Below are positions 1 through 9,428 of a DNA stretch of 64,000 bases, in pieces. The translations under genes were made by a program, and so were the position numbers. This DNA is from Microthrixaceae bacterium (GTDB taxonomy: Bacteria; Actinomycetota; Acidimicrobiia; Acidimicrobiales; Acidimicrobilacustridaceae), in assembly GCA_947446975.1 (NCBI GenBank), contig CANFHM010000001.1, positions 62,001 through 126,000 of the forward strand, written 5' to 3'. Position 1 is the first letter of the stretch; each line of letters starts with the position of its first letter. Under the pieces are notes generated by a model, which was not told the origin of the DNA, made no database searches, and saw only the letters and a program-made list of their open reading frames with translations.

Positions 1-2
1 CG

Positions 3-965
3 CTGTTCGAGATGAAGAAGGTCATCGTCGGGCAGGACCGTGCGATCGAGCGCCTGTTCGTGGGTCTGCTCGCCCGCGGCCATGTGCTGCTCGAGGGTGT
101 GCCCGGCCTGGCCAAGACCCTCGCGGTCGAGACCCTCTCGCGGGTCATCGGCGGCACGTTCAACCGCCTCCAGTTCACCCCCGATCTCCTGCCCGCCGAT
201 CTCGTGGGCACCCGGATCTTCCGTTCCTCCAGCGAGACCTTCGACATCGAGTGGGGCCCGGTGTTCGCCAACATCGTGCTCGCCGACGAGATCAACCGCG
301 CCCCGGCGAAGGTGCAGTCGGCCCTGCTCGAGGTCATGGCTGAGCACCAGGTGTCGATCGCCGGCACCACCCGCAGCGTCCCCGAGCCGTTCCTCGTGCT
401 GGCCACGCAGAACCCGATCGAGAGCGAGGGTGTCTACCCGCTGCCCGAGGCCCAACGCGACCGCTTCCTGATGAAGGTCGTCGTCGGGTATCCCACCGCC
501 GCCGAGGAGGCCCAGATCGTCTCGCGGATGGGAGTGCGCCCACCCCGGGCCGAGCAGGTGCTGTCGCTCGAGGATCTCGTGTCGCTGCAGGAGGCCGCCG
601 ACGCCGTGCACGTCGCACCGGCCGTGGCCGACTACGCCGTGCGTCTGGTGCTCGCCACCCGCGAACCGGCCGCCAACGGCCTGCCCGAACTCGCCGAACT
701 CATCCAGTGGGGCGCCAGCCCCCGGGCCACGCTCGGGCTCGTCGCCGCTGGTCGGGCCCTCGCCCTCATGCGGGGCCGCACCTACGTCCTGCCCCAGGAC
801 ATCTTCGATGTCGCACCCGATGTGCTGCGCCACCGGGTCGTGCCCTCCTACGAGGCGCTGGCCCAGGGTCTGGCGGTGGAGCAGCTCCTCGCCCGCCTCC
901 TCTCCACGATCCATGCACCGGTCGTGGCGCCCTCCCAGGATCCGACCGCAGTCCTGTCCCGGTGA
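3..965 (+). CDS. MoxR family AAA+ ATPase (5' end outside window)
   Basis: AAA+ ATPase of the MoxR/RavA group, which usually acts as a chaperone for VWA-domain partners. The reading frame is open to the left edge and residues before the first visible ATG (position 12) continue the family pattern, so the gene begins upstream. Counted from that ATG, Walker A GVPGLAKT is at residues 29-36, Walker B LADEINRA near 90-97, and the LATQNPIESEG sensor segment near 130. The C-terminal part is the usual helical lid. Its stop overlaps the GTG start of the DUF58 gene (GTGA), so the two are translationally coupled, and a VWA gene follows. This MoxR-DUF58-VWA order is a common bacterial module whose substrate is generally unknown. 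Confidence 0.95.
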   Translation: MFEMKKVIVGQDRAIERLFVGLLARGHVLLEGVPGLAKTLAVETLSRVIGGTFNRLQFTPDLLPADLVGTRIFRSSSETFDIEWGPVFANIVLADEINRAPAKVQSALLEVMAEHQVSIAGTTRSVPEPFLVLATQNPIESEGVYPLPEAQRDRFLMKVVVGYPTAAEEAQIVSRMGVRPPRAEQVLSLEDLVSLQEAADAVHVAPAVADYAVRLVLATREPAANGLPELAELIQWGASPRATLGLVAAGRALALMRGRTYVLPQDIFDVAPDVLRHRVVPSYEALAQGLAVEQLLARLLSTIHAPVVAPSQDPTAVLSR

Positions 966-1960
966 GCCAGCGGACCCCCACCGCCCCACGCATCACCGGC
1001 ACGCCCGCGGCCGAGGTGCTGCGGCGTCTCGAGCTCAGCGTCACCCGCCGGCTGGACGGTCTGCTCCAGGGCGATCACCGGGGCCTCACCCCCGGTCACG
1101 GCACCGAGCCGGGCGATATCCGGGCCTATCAACCGGGCGACGACGTGCGCCGCATCGACTGGAACGTCACCGCACGGCTCCGCGAGCCCCATGTCCGCGA
1201 CACCATCGCCGATCGGGAGCTCGAGACCTGGATGCTCGTCGACACCTCCTCCACGATGGCCTTCGGCACCGCGCGGTGCGAGAAGCGCGATCTCGCCCTG
1301 GCCGCCGTGGCCGCCACCGGCTTCCTCACCAGCCGCACCGGCAACCGCGTCGGCGCCATGACCATCGGCTCGGCCGGTGCCTCGACACCCATCCCCGCCC
1401 GCTCGGGTCGGGTGCAGCTGCAGGCACTCACCCGCCAGGTGCTCACCGCACTGCACCACCCGGCCGAGGGACGAGCCGATCTCGCGCTCGGCCTGCGCCG
1501 CATCGCCGCCACGGCGACGCGTCGCGGTCTCGTCGTCGTGATCTCCGATTTCCTCGGTCCCGACGACTGGAGCCATGCGCTGCGCTCGCTGGCCCTGCGC
1601 CATGACGTGCTGTGTGTGGAGGTCCTCGACCCTCTCGAGATCGCGCTCCCCGATGTCGGCATGCTCACGGTCCGTGATGTCGCAACCGGCGGCGAGCTCG
1701 ACATCCCCACCGGCAACGCGCAGCTGCGTCAGCAGTACGCCGACGCCGCCGCCGCCCAGCGCGCCACGATCGCCGCCAGCATCCGCCGGGCCGGCGCCGA
1801 CCATCTCCAGCTGCGCACCGATCGCGACTGGCTGCTCGACCTCGCCGCATTCGTCTCCGGTCGACGCGACCGCATCGACGCCCAGTCCCGTGCCGCCGCG
1901 CACCGCTCCGGCGATGCCGGCCCCACCGGCACCGCCCCCTCAGCAGGAGTCCCCCGATGA
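962..1960 (+). CDS. DUF58 domain-containing protein
   Basis: A 332-residue protein of the DUF58 family, the usual partner of MoxR ATPases. The GTG at 962 was chosen because it overlaps the MoxR stop and removes a long out-of-family extension. The conserved block PGDDVRRIDWNVTAR lies near residues 59-73 and is the DUF58 signature. A VWA-like fold follows with DTSSTMAFG near residue 93, resembling a MIDAS strand, and VVVISDFLG further on. There is no clear signal peptide or membrane segment, so it is probably cytosolic. It sits between the MoxR and VWA genes with overlaps on both sides. Exact role unknown; the module is thought to handle folding or activation of envelope proteins. Confidence 0.93.
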   Translation: MSQRTPTAPRITGTPAAEVLRRLELSVTRRLDGLLQGDHRGLTPGHGTEPGDIRAYQPGDDVRRIDWNVTARLREPHVRDTIADRELETWMLVDTSSTMAFGTARCEKRDLALAAVAATGFLTSRTGNRVGAMTIGSAGASTPIPARSGRVQLQALTRQVLTALHHPAEGRADLALGLRRIAATATRRGLVVVISDFLGPDDWSHALRSLALRHDVLCVEVLDPLEIALPDVGMLTVRDVATGGELDIPTGNAQLRQQYADAAAAQRATIAASIRRAGADHLQLRTDRDWLLDLAAFVSGRRDRIDAQSRAAAHRSGDAGPTGTAPSAGVPR

Positions 1961-2919
1961 ACGGTCTCACCTTCCTGTCGCCATGGCGTCTGCTCGCGCT
2001 GCTGGCGGTGCTCGCCCTGGCGATCACCTACGTTGTCTTCCAGCGCCGTCGCTCGCAGTACGCCGTGCGGTTCACCAACCTCGACCTGCTGTCCTCGGTG
2101 ATGCCCAAACGTCCCGGCTGGCGACGCCATCTCGCCGCCGGCGCCCAGCTGCTGGCGCTCACGGCCCTCGTCCTCGCCTTCGCCCAACCCGCCCATGAGG
2201 TGAAGGTCCCCCGGGAGCGGGCCACCGTCATGCTGGCCATCGACGTCTCGCTCTCGATGGAGGCCACCGATGTGAAGCCCAGTCGGATCGAGGCCGCCAA
2301 GGCGGCCGCGACCTCCTTCCTCGATGATGTGCCGCCGAAGGTCAACGTGGGGCTGGTCACCTTCGCCGGCAGCTCCAGGATCGCCGTCGCCCCCACCACC
2401 GATCGACAGGCCGTGGCCGATGCCATCGCCAAGGTCCAGCTCGACGACGGCACCGCCATCGGCAACGCCATCGAGAGCAGCCTCGACGCCCTGAACTCCA
2501 TGCCGCCGGCTCCCGACGGGGCCGAGGTCCCGGCGGCCATCGTGCTGATGTCCGACGGCACCACCACCATGGGCGTGCCCAACCAACGAGCCGTGCAGGA
2601 CGCCATCGCCGCCCATGTGCCGGTGTCCACCATCGCCTTCGGCACCGAGGGCGGCACCGTCACGATCCCCGACACCGGCGAGACCGTGTCGGTACCGGTC
2701 GATGCGCCCTCACTGGCCCGGATCGCCAGCGCCACCGGCGGTCAGGCCTACGAGGCCGCCACCCAGGGCCAGCTGTCCGATGTGTACTCGAAGATCGGAT
2801 CGTCCATCGGCTACGACACCGCGGTCTCGGCGCTCACCCAGTGGTTCGTGGCCGCTGCGCTGCTCGGGTTCCTCGTGGCCGGCGCCCTGGCACTGGCCTG
2901 GTCGAACCGCCTGCCGTGA
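1957..2919 (+). CDS. VWA domain membrane protein (BatA-like)
   Basis: A 320-residue membrane-anchored von Willebrand factor A protein. It begins with the BatA-type segment FLSPWRLLALLAVLALAI as the first membrane helix, has a second helix near residues 60-75, the MIDAS-like DVSLSMEATD near residue 92, a later LMSDGTTTMG strand, and a C-terminal helix near 297-317. The ATG overlaps the DUF58 stop (ATGA). This arrangement places the metal-ion-binding VWA domain between membrane helices, as in BatA/BatB of aerotolerance-type operons. No BatB, BatC or BatD follows; the next gene, smc, is convergent, so this is a minimal three-gene module. Confidence 0.92.
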   Translation: MNGLTFLSPWRLLALLAVLALAITYVVFQRRRSQYAVRFTNLDLLSSVMPKRPGWRRHLAAGAQLLALTALVLAFAQPAHEVKVPRERATVMLAIDVSLSMEATDVKPSRIEAAKAAATSFLDDVPPKVNVGLVTFAGSSRIAVAPTTDRQAVADAIAKVQLDDGTAIGNAIESSLDALNSMPPAPDGAEVPAAIVLMSDGTTTMGVPNQRAVQDAIAAHVPVSTIAFGTEGGTVTIPDTGETVSVPVDAPSLARIASATGGQAYEAATQGQLSDVYSKIGSSIGYDTAVSALTQWFVAAALLGFLVAGALALAWSNRLP

Positions 2920-2964
2920 TGGTCTGATGGCCCGATGGCCCGCTGGCCCGATGCCCTGATGCCA
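2917..2964. repeat. Degenerate octamer tandem repeat at a stop codon
   Basis: Starting with the TGA stop of the VWA gene there are six consecutive 8-bp units of the form YGATGGCC (for example TGATGGTC, TGATGGCC, CGATGGCC). It fills most of the space before the convergent smc gene. It belongs to a recurring class of short repeats at stop codons in this window. Confidence 0.6.
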
Positions 2965-2969
2965 CGGGA

Positions 2970-2986
2970 CCCCGGCGATCACGGGG
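2970..2986. terminator. Possible weak hairpin between convergent genes
   Basis: CCCCG (2970-2974) can pair with CGGGG (2982-2986) around a 7-nt loop, just outside the smc stop. There is no T-run. It is short, so confidence as a terminator is low. Confidence 0.25.
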
Positions 2987-2989
2987 CGA

Positions 2990-5900
2990 TCAGCTGCTGC
3001 TGACCTTCTCGCTGACCACCTTGGAGGAACCGCCGGGCTGCATCGAGACACCGTAGAGACAGTCGGCCGCCTCCATCGTGCGCTTCTGATGGCTCACGAT
3101 CACCAGCTGCGCCTCGTTGCGGAACTCGGCCACGAGACCGAGGAACCGGTGCAGGTTCACATCGTCGAGCGCAGCCTCGACCTCGTCCATCACGTAGAAG
3201 GGTGAGGGTCGGCTGCGGAACACGGCGAAGAGGTAGGCCAGCGCGGTGAGCGACCGCTCGCCACCCGAGAGCAGCGAGAGCTTCCGCACGTTCTTGCCCG
3301 AGGGCTTGGCCTCCACCTCGATGCCGGTGGCCAGCAGGTCGTCGGGATCGGTGAGCTTGAGTCGACCCTCGCCGCCGGGGAACAACGTGGAGAACAGCGC
3401 CGTGAAGTTGGTGGCCACATCGGCGAATGCCGCGGCGAAGACGTTGATGATCTCCCCGTCGATCGCCCGGATGACCTTGGCGAGTTCGCGTCGGCTCTCC
3501 TTGACGTCCTCGAGCTGCTTCTCGAGGAACTCATGGCGCTCCTGCAGGGCCTCGAACTCCTCGAGGGCGAGCGGGTTGATCGGCCCCATGATCCGGAGAT
3601 CACGTTCGAGTTCGCGCATGCGGGCGGCGGCGGTGACCCCTTCGGCCAGCTCCGGACACTCGGCGGCGAGCGCGACATCGGGTTCGCAGTCCAGGTCGCG
3701 ACGCAGCGCCTCGACCGCGGCTTCGAGACGCATCTCGGTCTCGGCCAGCTCGATCTCGGAACGCTGGAGCCGCTCGCGCTGCTCGGCGAGCGCACGCTCC
3801 TCCTCGGCCCGGCGTCGGCGCAGGGCATCGAGCGTGGAGGCGACTTGACGGGCGGCCTCCGACTGCCGGCGACGACGCTCGCGGAAATCGGTGAGCCGCG
3901 ACTCGATGATCTCCGAACGCGCTGCGACCAGTGCGGCCAGGCGATCGAGGGCGATCTGGGTGCGATCCAGTTCGAGTCGACGGGTCTCGGCCGCCGCCCG
4001 TTCCGCCGCAGCTCCCTCCAGGCGGGACTCGACCTCCCGGAGTCGACCGGCGAGGAACAGGCGCCGCTCGGTGACCGCCACCGTGCGCACCTCGAGATCG
4101 CTGCGACGAGACCCGACATCGGAGGCCTGGGCCTCGAGACGACTGCGGGCCTCGGACATGCGTCGGGCCGATTCGGCCAGCTCGCTCTCGGCGGCCTCGA
4201 GCTCGGGGAGCTGCTGCTCCAGTTCGGTGATGCGGCTCGCCTCCCGGGCCACCCGCTCGGTGAGCTCGGCCAGATGACTCTGGAGCGCATCGATCTCGGT
4301 GGCGGCATCGCGACGCTCGGTCTCGACCCGCTGGAGACGGTCGCCGGCGGCGGTGAGACGGGCATCGTTCTCGTCGAGCTGGCGGATGAGCGACTGCTCG
4401 GCGGCGCGGGCGTCGGCGAGCGCCACCCGGGCAGCGTCGAGTTCGAGGGCGCTGGCGGCGGAGACCGCGGCGGTGGCATCGGCTCGTTGCTCGGCCTCGG
4501 CGAGCGCCGCACCGGTGGCGCCGGAGCCCGAGGCACCGACCCGCCAGCCGCTCACACCGAAGCGATCGCCGGTGGTGGTGACCACGATGGCCGAGGGATG
4601 GGCGAGGGAGACGTCGACGGCCTCGACCCAGCCACCCTCCACGACGACGGCGGCGCCGACGAGTGCGTCGAGCAGCGGTTCGACGTCGGCACGACGGGCC
4701 CGCACATGCGGACGCACCGGTGCACCCTGCGAGGGCAGCGACGGCGAGGAGTGGGCGGCGCCGAGCGCCAGCACCGCACCGCTGAGCTGCTCACCATGGA
4801 GCGCCTCGAGGGCACGACGACCGGCATCGACACCATCGACGACCACCGCTGCCAGAGCCTCACCGGCGGCCGCTTCGAACGCTGATTCCCAGCCCGGATC
4901 CACGTCGACGAGATCGAGCAGGGTGCCCAGCACCCCACGGACACCCGTGAGTCGCTCGGTGCCGGCGGCGGATCGTGCCTCGTCGAGGGCGAGGGCGAGG
5001 GCCTCGGCCCGCGCCTGCCACGCGTGATGGTCGCTCTCGGCGCTGCGATGTTCCGCCTCGGCGGCCTCGACGGCGGCGACTGCGGCAGCCACCCGGGCCT
5101 CCGCCTCCTCCATGGCCTCGACCAGCGGCTCCTCGGCCGCTTCGGCCTCGGTGAGTTCGGTGCGAAGCCGGGCGGCCTCCACCGCCCGCTCCTCGGCCTT
5201 GGTGGCCAGCGAGGCAGCTCGCGAGGCCACGCGCTCACGTTCCTCGCGCCCCCGGGCCGAGGCGGCCCGGAGCGCGCCGAGCTCACCACGGGTCTCGGCG
5301 GCGGCGCCGGTGGGGGCCGAGACCCCCGCCGACCATTCGGCCTCGAAGGCGAGACGCTCGGCGGCCAGCGCCGATTCGGCGGCGGCCAGCTCGAGGGTCA
5401 TGGGTTCGAACTGCTCGGCCTCGGCCTCGACGGCGGCGAGCTCGCCGGCCAGACGGGCAGATTCCGATTCCAGCGAGGCCACCACACCCTGATCCACCGA
5501 GGCACCCCGGGCGCGCTCGACCCCGCGGCGTCGCTCGGCGAGCACGGCACTGAGACCACGGGCCTGCTGGAACAGCGATTCGTACTGGGCCAGCCCATCG
5601 CCGACGTCGTCGCCACCCATGGCGGTGAGCTGCGCCTCGGTGGCCATCACCTGGGTGTCGAGCTCGGCGAGGGCGCGTCGCAGACGGTCGTCGGTGGCCA
5701 TGAGTTCAGCCCGGCCGCGGGTGCCCTGCTCGAGACGGGAGCGCAGGGCGTGGAGTTCGCGTCCGGCGGTGAAGATCCGCAGCGCCGTCAGCTCCGAGAC
5801 CACCGCACCGTGACGACGAGCGGCATCGGCCTGCCGTTCGAGCGGGCGGAGCTGACGTCGGACCTCGCGCAGCAGATCCTGCAGGCGGGTGAGGTTGCCC

Positions 5901-6454
5901 TCGGTGGCGGCGAGACGGCGCTCGGACTTCTCCTTGCGGCGGCGGTACTTGAGGATGCCGGCGGCCTCCTCGATGACGGCGCGGCGATCCTCGGGTCGGG
6001 CGTTGAGCACGGCGTCGATCTGACCCTGCGAGATGATCACGTGCTGCTGACGACCGACACCGGAGTCCGACAGGAGGTCCTGGATGTCAAGCAGACGGCA
6101 GGGCGCACCGTTGATGGCGTACTCGCTGTCGCCGTTGCGGAACAGCGTGCGGGTGATGGTGACCTCGGTGAACTCGATCGGCAGCATGCCCGAGGCGTTG
6201 TCGATGGTGAGGCTCACCTCGGCGCGACCGAGCGCCGTGCGCTTCGAGGTGCCGGCGAAGATGACGTCGTCCATCTTCTGGGAGCGCACGGCCGAGGGCG
6301 CCTGTGCGCCGAGCACCCAGGCGATGGCGTCGACCACATTGGATTTCCCCGACCCGTTGGGGCCGACCACCACGGTGACGCCCGCCTCGAGATCCAGATT
6401 CGTCGCGTCGGCGAAGGACTTGAAGCCCTTCATCGACAGTCGTTTCAGATACAT
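2990..6454 (-). CDS. smc: Chromosome segregation protein SMC
   Basis: A 1154-residue SMC ATPase, the usual family length, which compacts and segregates the chromosome with ScpA/ScpB. Walker A GPNGSGKSN is near residues 32-40, two long coiled-coil arms (very Ala/Glu/Arg-rich) flank a central hinge around residues 500-660, and the C-terminal head carries the signature LSGGERSLTALAYL and Walker B FYVMDEVEAALDD. The start overlaps the mutM stop (ATGA), which places smc as the last gene of the rsmD-to-smc run. scpA/scpB are not in the window. The gene is complete and ordinary. Confidence 0.98.
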   Translation of the reverse strand: MYLKRLSMKGFKSFADATNLDLEAGVTVVVGPNGSGKSNVVDAIAWVLGAQAPSAVRSQKMDDVIFAGTSKRTALGRAEVSLTIDNASGMLPIEFTEVTITRTLFRNGDSEYAINGAPCRLLDIQDLLSDSGVGRQQHVIISQGQIDAVLNARPEDRRAVIEEAAGILKYRRRKEKSERRLAATEGNLTRLQDLLREVRRQLRPLERQADAARRHGAVVSELTALRIFTAGRELHALRSRLEQGTRGRAELMATDDRLRRALAELDTQVMATEAQLTAMGGDDVGDGLAQYESLFQQARGLSAVLAERRRGVERARGASVDQGVVASLESESARLAGELAAVEAEAEQFEPMTLELAAAESALAAERLAFEAEWSAGVSAPTGAAAETRGELGALRAASARGREERERVASRAASLATKAEERAVEAARLRTELTEAEAAEEPLVEAMEEAEARVAAAVAAVEAAEAEHRSAESDHHAWQARAEALALALDEARSAAGTERLTGVRGVLGTLLDLVDVDPGWESAFEAAAGEALAAVVVDGVDAGRRALEALHGEQLSGAVLALGAAHSSPSLPSQGAPVRPHVRARRADVEPLLDALVGAAVVVEGGWVEAVDVSLAHPSAIVVTTTGDRFGVSGWRVGASGSGATGAALAEAEQRADATAAVSAASALELDAARVALADARAAEQSLIRQLDENDARLTAAGDRLQRVETERRDAATEIDALQSHLAELTERVAREASRITELEQQLPELEAAESELAESARRMSEARSRLEAQASDVGSRRSDLEVRTVAVTERRLFLAGRLREVESRLEGAAAERAAAETRRLELDRTQIALDRLAALVAARSEIIESRLTDFRERRRRQSEAARQVASTLDALRRRRAEEERALAEQRERLQRSEIELAETEMRLEAAVEALRRDLDCEPDVALAAECPELAEGVTAAARMRELERDLRIMGPINPLALEEFEALQERHEFLEKQLEDVKESRRELAKVIRAIDGEIINVFAAAFADVATNFTALFSTLFPGGEGRLKLTDPDDLLATGIEVEAKPSGKNVRKLSLLSGGERSLTALAYLFAVFRSRPSPFYVMDEVEAALDDVNLHRFLGLVAEFRNEAQLVIVSHQKRTMEAADCLYGVSMQPGGSSKVVSEKVSSS

Positions 6455-7290
6455 CAGACCTGACAGACCTCGCAGTAGAAGGTGGACCGGGTGGCGAACT
6501 TCACCTTCTGGATGTCACCCCGACGGCAGCGACGGCAGGGCTGCTTGTCGCGGTCGTAGACCTGATGATGTTCCTGATAGGTGCCGGCCTTGCCGAAGAT
6601 GTCGACGTACTGTGCGTCGGAGAGCGTGGAGCCGTTGTACTTGCAGGCCTCATGGAGGATCTCGACGAGCGAGCGGTAGAGACGGCGGATCTCCTGGGTG
6701 GTGAGCGAGGAGGTCTCACGGTCGAAGCGCAGCCCGGCGTCGAAGAGGATCTCGTCGCTGTAGATGTTGCCGATGCCGGCGATCATGCTCTGGTCGGTGA
6801 GGAACGTCTTCAGCTTCATGTTCTTCGACCGCAGCAGATGGCCGAAATCGACCCAGGACATGGGGTTCTCGACCGGGTCGACGCCGAGCGTGGAGAGCTC
6901 CTCGATCTCGGTGGTGATCTCATCGGGCGTGGCGAGGAACATCTCGCCGAAGGTGCGGGGATCGACGAAGCGCAGCAGTCCACCCTGGGTGAAGGTGATG
7001 GTGACATGGGTGTGCTTGGGCACCGGATCCTTCGGCACCGCCCGCAGCAGCTGACCCGACATGCGCAGATGGATGACGAGCACCGACCCCGTGTCGAGGG
7101 CGAGCAGCAGGTACTTGCCCCGCCGCTGGGAGCCGGTGATCTTGGCGCCCTCGAGTCCGGCGATGAACTCCGCCGGCTTCTGTCGGCGGATCGTGCGCTT
7201 CCCGGTGACCTCGACGGTCTTGATCTTCTTGCCCACGACCTCCTTCTCGAGCTCTCGGCGGATGGTTTCAACCTCGGGGAGTTCAGGCAT
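6454..7290 (-). CDS. mutM: Formamidopyrimidine-DNA glycosylase (Fpg/MutM)
   Basis: A 278-residue bifunctional glycosylase/AP lyase that removes 8-oxoguanine and formamidopyrimidines. The start is fixed by the N-terminal PELPEVETI, in which Pro2 and Glu3 are catalytic after Met removal. The C-terminal zinc finger is intact: CRRC and CEVC lie in the last 25 residues. It overlaps the 3' end of rnc by 8 nt and the start of smc by 4 nt, so it is translationally coupled on both sides. The rnc-mutM-smc order is conserved in actinobacteria. Confidence 0.97.
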   Translation of the reverse strand: MPELPEVETIRRELEKEVVGKKIKTVEVTGKRTIRRQKPAEFIAGLEGAKITGSQRRGKYLLLALDTGSVLVIHLRMSGQLLRAVPKDPVPKHTHVTITFTQGGLLRFVDPRTFGEMFLATPDEITTEIEELSTLGVDPVENPMSWVDFGHLLRSKNMKLKTFLTDQSMIAGIGNIYSDEILFDAGLRFDRETSSLTTQEIRRLYRSLVEILHEACKYNGSTLSDAQYVDIFGKAGTYQEHHQVYDRDKQPCRRCRRGDIQKVKFATRSTFYCEVCQV

Positions 7291-8026
7291 GTCGCTGCTC
7301 ATTCTGCTTGTGGTCGGTGCTGGCGGCGCCGGAGGCGCCCACCAGCGTGAGCCGGGCGAAGGCCGCCTGTGCGGCGGCCTGCTCGGCCAGTTTCTTGGAT
7401 CGTCCCTCGCCCTCGCCGATGACGGCGCCGTCCACCCGGACCCGGGCGAAGAACCGCTTGTCATGGTCGGGACCCTCATCGCTGAGCTCGTACTCGGGCG
7501 CACCCGAGGAGCGCCGGGCGAGGATCTCCTGCAGCTGGGACTTGAAGTCGGCCGAGCCGGGGCCCACGGCTTCGAGATCGATGCGATCGGCGAGGAGGTC
7601 GACGACGAGACGTCGGGCGGCCTCGAGGCCACCGTCGACGAACACGGCACCGATGATCGCCTCCATCGCGTCGGAGAGGATCGAGGCCTTCTCCCGGCCG
7701 CCGCTCGAGGACTCACCCTTGCCGAGACGCAGGCAGGCGCCCACGCCGAGCTCAGCCGCCACGGCGGCCAGCGTGGGTTCGCTCACGACGGCGGCGCGCA
7801 GCTTGGCCAGCGAGCCCTCGGGCATCTCGGGATGGGCGGTGAAGATGTGATCGGTGACGATGAGTCCGAGCACGGCGTCACCGAGGAATTCGAGCCGTTC
7901 GTTGGATCGGCTGCCGGCATGCTCGGCGCACCATGAACGGTGGGTGAGCGCGAGGAGCAGCGGCGCGGGGTCGGTGAACCGGTGACCCAGCTGCTCGAGC
8001 AGCGCGGAGAGCGGGTCGGGAGTCAG
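7283..8026 (-). CDS. rnc: Ribonuclease III
   Basis: Double-strand-specific endoribonuclease for rRNA and mRNA processing. The catalytic signature NERLEFLGDAV is intact, with downstream acidic residues in the SDAMEAIIGAVFVDGG segment, followed by a C-terminal dsRNA-binding domain ending in KKLAEQAAAQAAF. The start is a problem: the reading frame has no ATG, GTG or TTG between position 8128 and the conserved core. The 8128 start lies about 100 nt inside acp and would add a 34-residue Ser/Thr-rich tail unlike the family. The coordinates given use a CTG at 8026, 4 nt after the acp stop, giving 247 residues. The longer form 7283-8128 remains possible. Confidence 0.88.
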   Translation of the reverse strand: MTPDPLSALLEQLGHRFTDPAPLLLALTHRSWCAEHAGSRSNERLEFLGDAVLGLIVTDHIFTAHPEMPEGSLAKLRAAVVSEPTLAAVAAELGVGACLRLGKGESSSGGREKASILSDAMEAIIGAVFVDGGLEAARRLVVDLLADRIDLEAVGPGSADFKSQLQEILARRSSGAPEYELSDEGPDHDKRFFARVRVDGAVIGEGEGRSKKLAEQAAAQAAFARLTLVGASGAASTDHKQNEQRHA

Positions 8027-8030
8027 CGAG

Positions 8031-8321
8031 TCAGCCCAGCTTGGCGACGACGTAGTCCACGGCGTCTCGGACGGTCTTGAGGTCTTCGAGGTCCTCGTCC
8101 TCGATGCGGAAGCCCACGGTGCGCTCACCGATGTCCTCCTCGAGGGCCTCGACGAGTTCGATCAGCGCCAGGCTGTCGGCATCGAGGTCGTCGGCGAAGG
8201 AATCGCCCTCATGGACGGCGGAGGGTTCGATCTCGAGGATGTCGGCGAGACGGTCCTGGATCAGCGCCAGCACGGCGGCTCGGTCCATCGGGGGCTGCTC
8301 GACATGGGTCTCTGCGGGCAC
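8031..8321 (-). CDS. acpP: Acyl carrier protein
   Basis: A 96-residue acyl carrier protein for fatty acid synthesis. The phosphopantetheine attachment motif DADSLALIELVEALEE is present and the C-terminal helix ends at AVDYVVAKLG. A GTG at 8321 was chosen because GAGGAG lies 7 nt upstream; an internal ATG at 8288 would give an 85-residue form closer to the typical length. The gene sits between plsX and rnc, a common fatty-acid/phospholipid gene order. It is the only obvious ACP in the window. Confidence 0.93.
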   Translation of the reverse strand: MPAETHVEQPPMDRAAVLALIQDRLADILEIEPSAVHEGDSFADDLDADSLALIELVEALEEDIGERTVGFRIEDEDLEDLKTVRDAVDYVVAKLG

Positions 8322-8410
8322 GGATGCTCTCCTCGGGAAGGCGACGACGGCGGGATGGTAGCCCCCCATGAGGTTGTGCGCTTGTGAATCGGCGGATGGG
8401 GCGCCGATCG

Positions 8411-9406
8411 TCAGGCGTCGGCGGGGCGCACGGCGGCCCGCAGATGGTCGACCACACCGCCGGTGACCATGTCGGCGGCCACCCGGATGGCATTGACCAT
8501 GGCCACCGAGGAGGAGGACCCGTGGCTGATGATGCACACCCCGTCGACACCCAGGAGCATGGCCCCGCCGGTGTTCTCGGGATCGAGCTGGGCGTAGAGC
8601 GGCAGCAGGGCCGGCCACAGCACCGAGGAGGCCTCACGGGTGGCCTCGCTGGCGTCGAAGGCGCCGAGCAGGTTGGCCACGATCGTCTTGAGGGCGCCCT
8701 CGAGTGTCTTGAGGGCCACGTTCCCGGTGAAGCCGTCGGTGACCACGACATCGGCCTCATCGGTCATGAGGTCGCGACCCTCGACGTTGCCGATGAACCG
8801 TGCCCCGGTGGAGCCGATCCAGTCGCCCTCCGCGAGGAGCTTGTGGGTCTCCTTCACCAGCGGGCTGCCCTTGGTGGGCTCCTCGCCGATGGACAGCAGC
8901 GCCACCTTCGGGTTCTCGATGCCGTAGCGGGTGCGGGCGAACACGGCGCCCATCTGGGCGAACTGCACGAGCCAGTCGGCGCTGCACTCGGCATTGGCAC
9001 CGGCGTCGAGGAGCACGGTGGGCGTGCCACCGGGCACCGGGATGGGCGTGGCGATGGCGGGACGGGAGACACCCTTGATACGCCCCATGCGCAGCAGGGC
9101 GCTGGCCATCGTGGCACCGGTGTTGCCGGCGCTCACCATGGCCGAGGCGCGTCCGTCGCGGACCGCCTCTGCGCAGCGCACGAGCGAGGAGTCCTTCATG
9201 GTGCGCACACTGGAGGCCGGATCGGCATCCATGGCGATGACCTCGGAGGCCTCGATGACCTCGAGCCCACCGGTGTCGCCGAGTTCGTCGCGACGACCGA
9301 CGAGCACGACCGGCACGTCGAGTTCCTCGGCGGCGCGGATGGCACCGGCCACGATCTCACCGGGTGCGTTGTCGCCACCCATTGCGTCGACTGCGATGGG
9401 CAGCAT
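8411..9406 (-). CDS. plsX: Phosphate acyltransferase PlsX
   Basis: A 331-residue enzyme that converts acyl-ACP to acyl-phosphate, the first step toward phosphatidic acid with PlsY. The start is set by the characteristic N-terminus LPIAVDAMGGDNAP. Other family segments are visible, including VSAGNTGATMAS, VVTDGFTGNVALKT and GGAMLLGVDGV. It lies between rpmF (22 nt upstream) and acp (89 nt downstream), the classical rpmF-plsX-acp arrangement. Confidence 0.97.
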   Translation of the reverse strand: MLPIAVDAMGGDNAPGEIVAGAIRAAEELDVPVVLVGRRDELGDTGGLEVIEASEVIAMDADPASSVRTMKDSSLVRCAEAVRDGRASAMVSAGNTGATMASALLRMGRIKGVSRPAIATPIPVPGGTPTVLLDAGANAECSADWLVQFAQMGAVFARTRYGIENPKVALLSIGEEPTKGSPLVKETHKLLAEGDWIGSTGARFIGNVEGRDLMTDEADVVVTDGFTGNVALKTLEGALKTIVANLLGAFDASEATREASSVLWPALLPLYAQLDPENTGGAMLLGVDGVCIISHGSSSSVAMVNAIRVAADMVTGGVVDHLRAAVRPADA

Positions 9407-9428
9407 CGTCAACTGCTCCGCTGATCGA

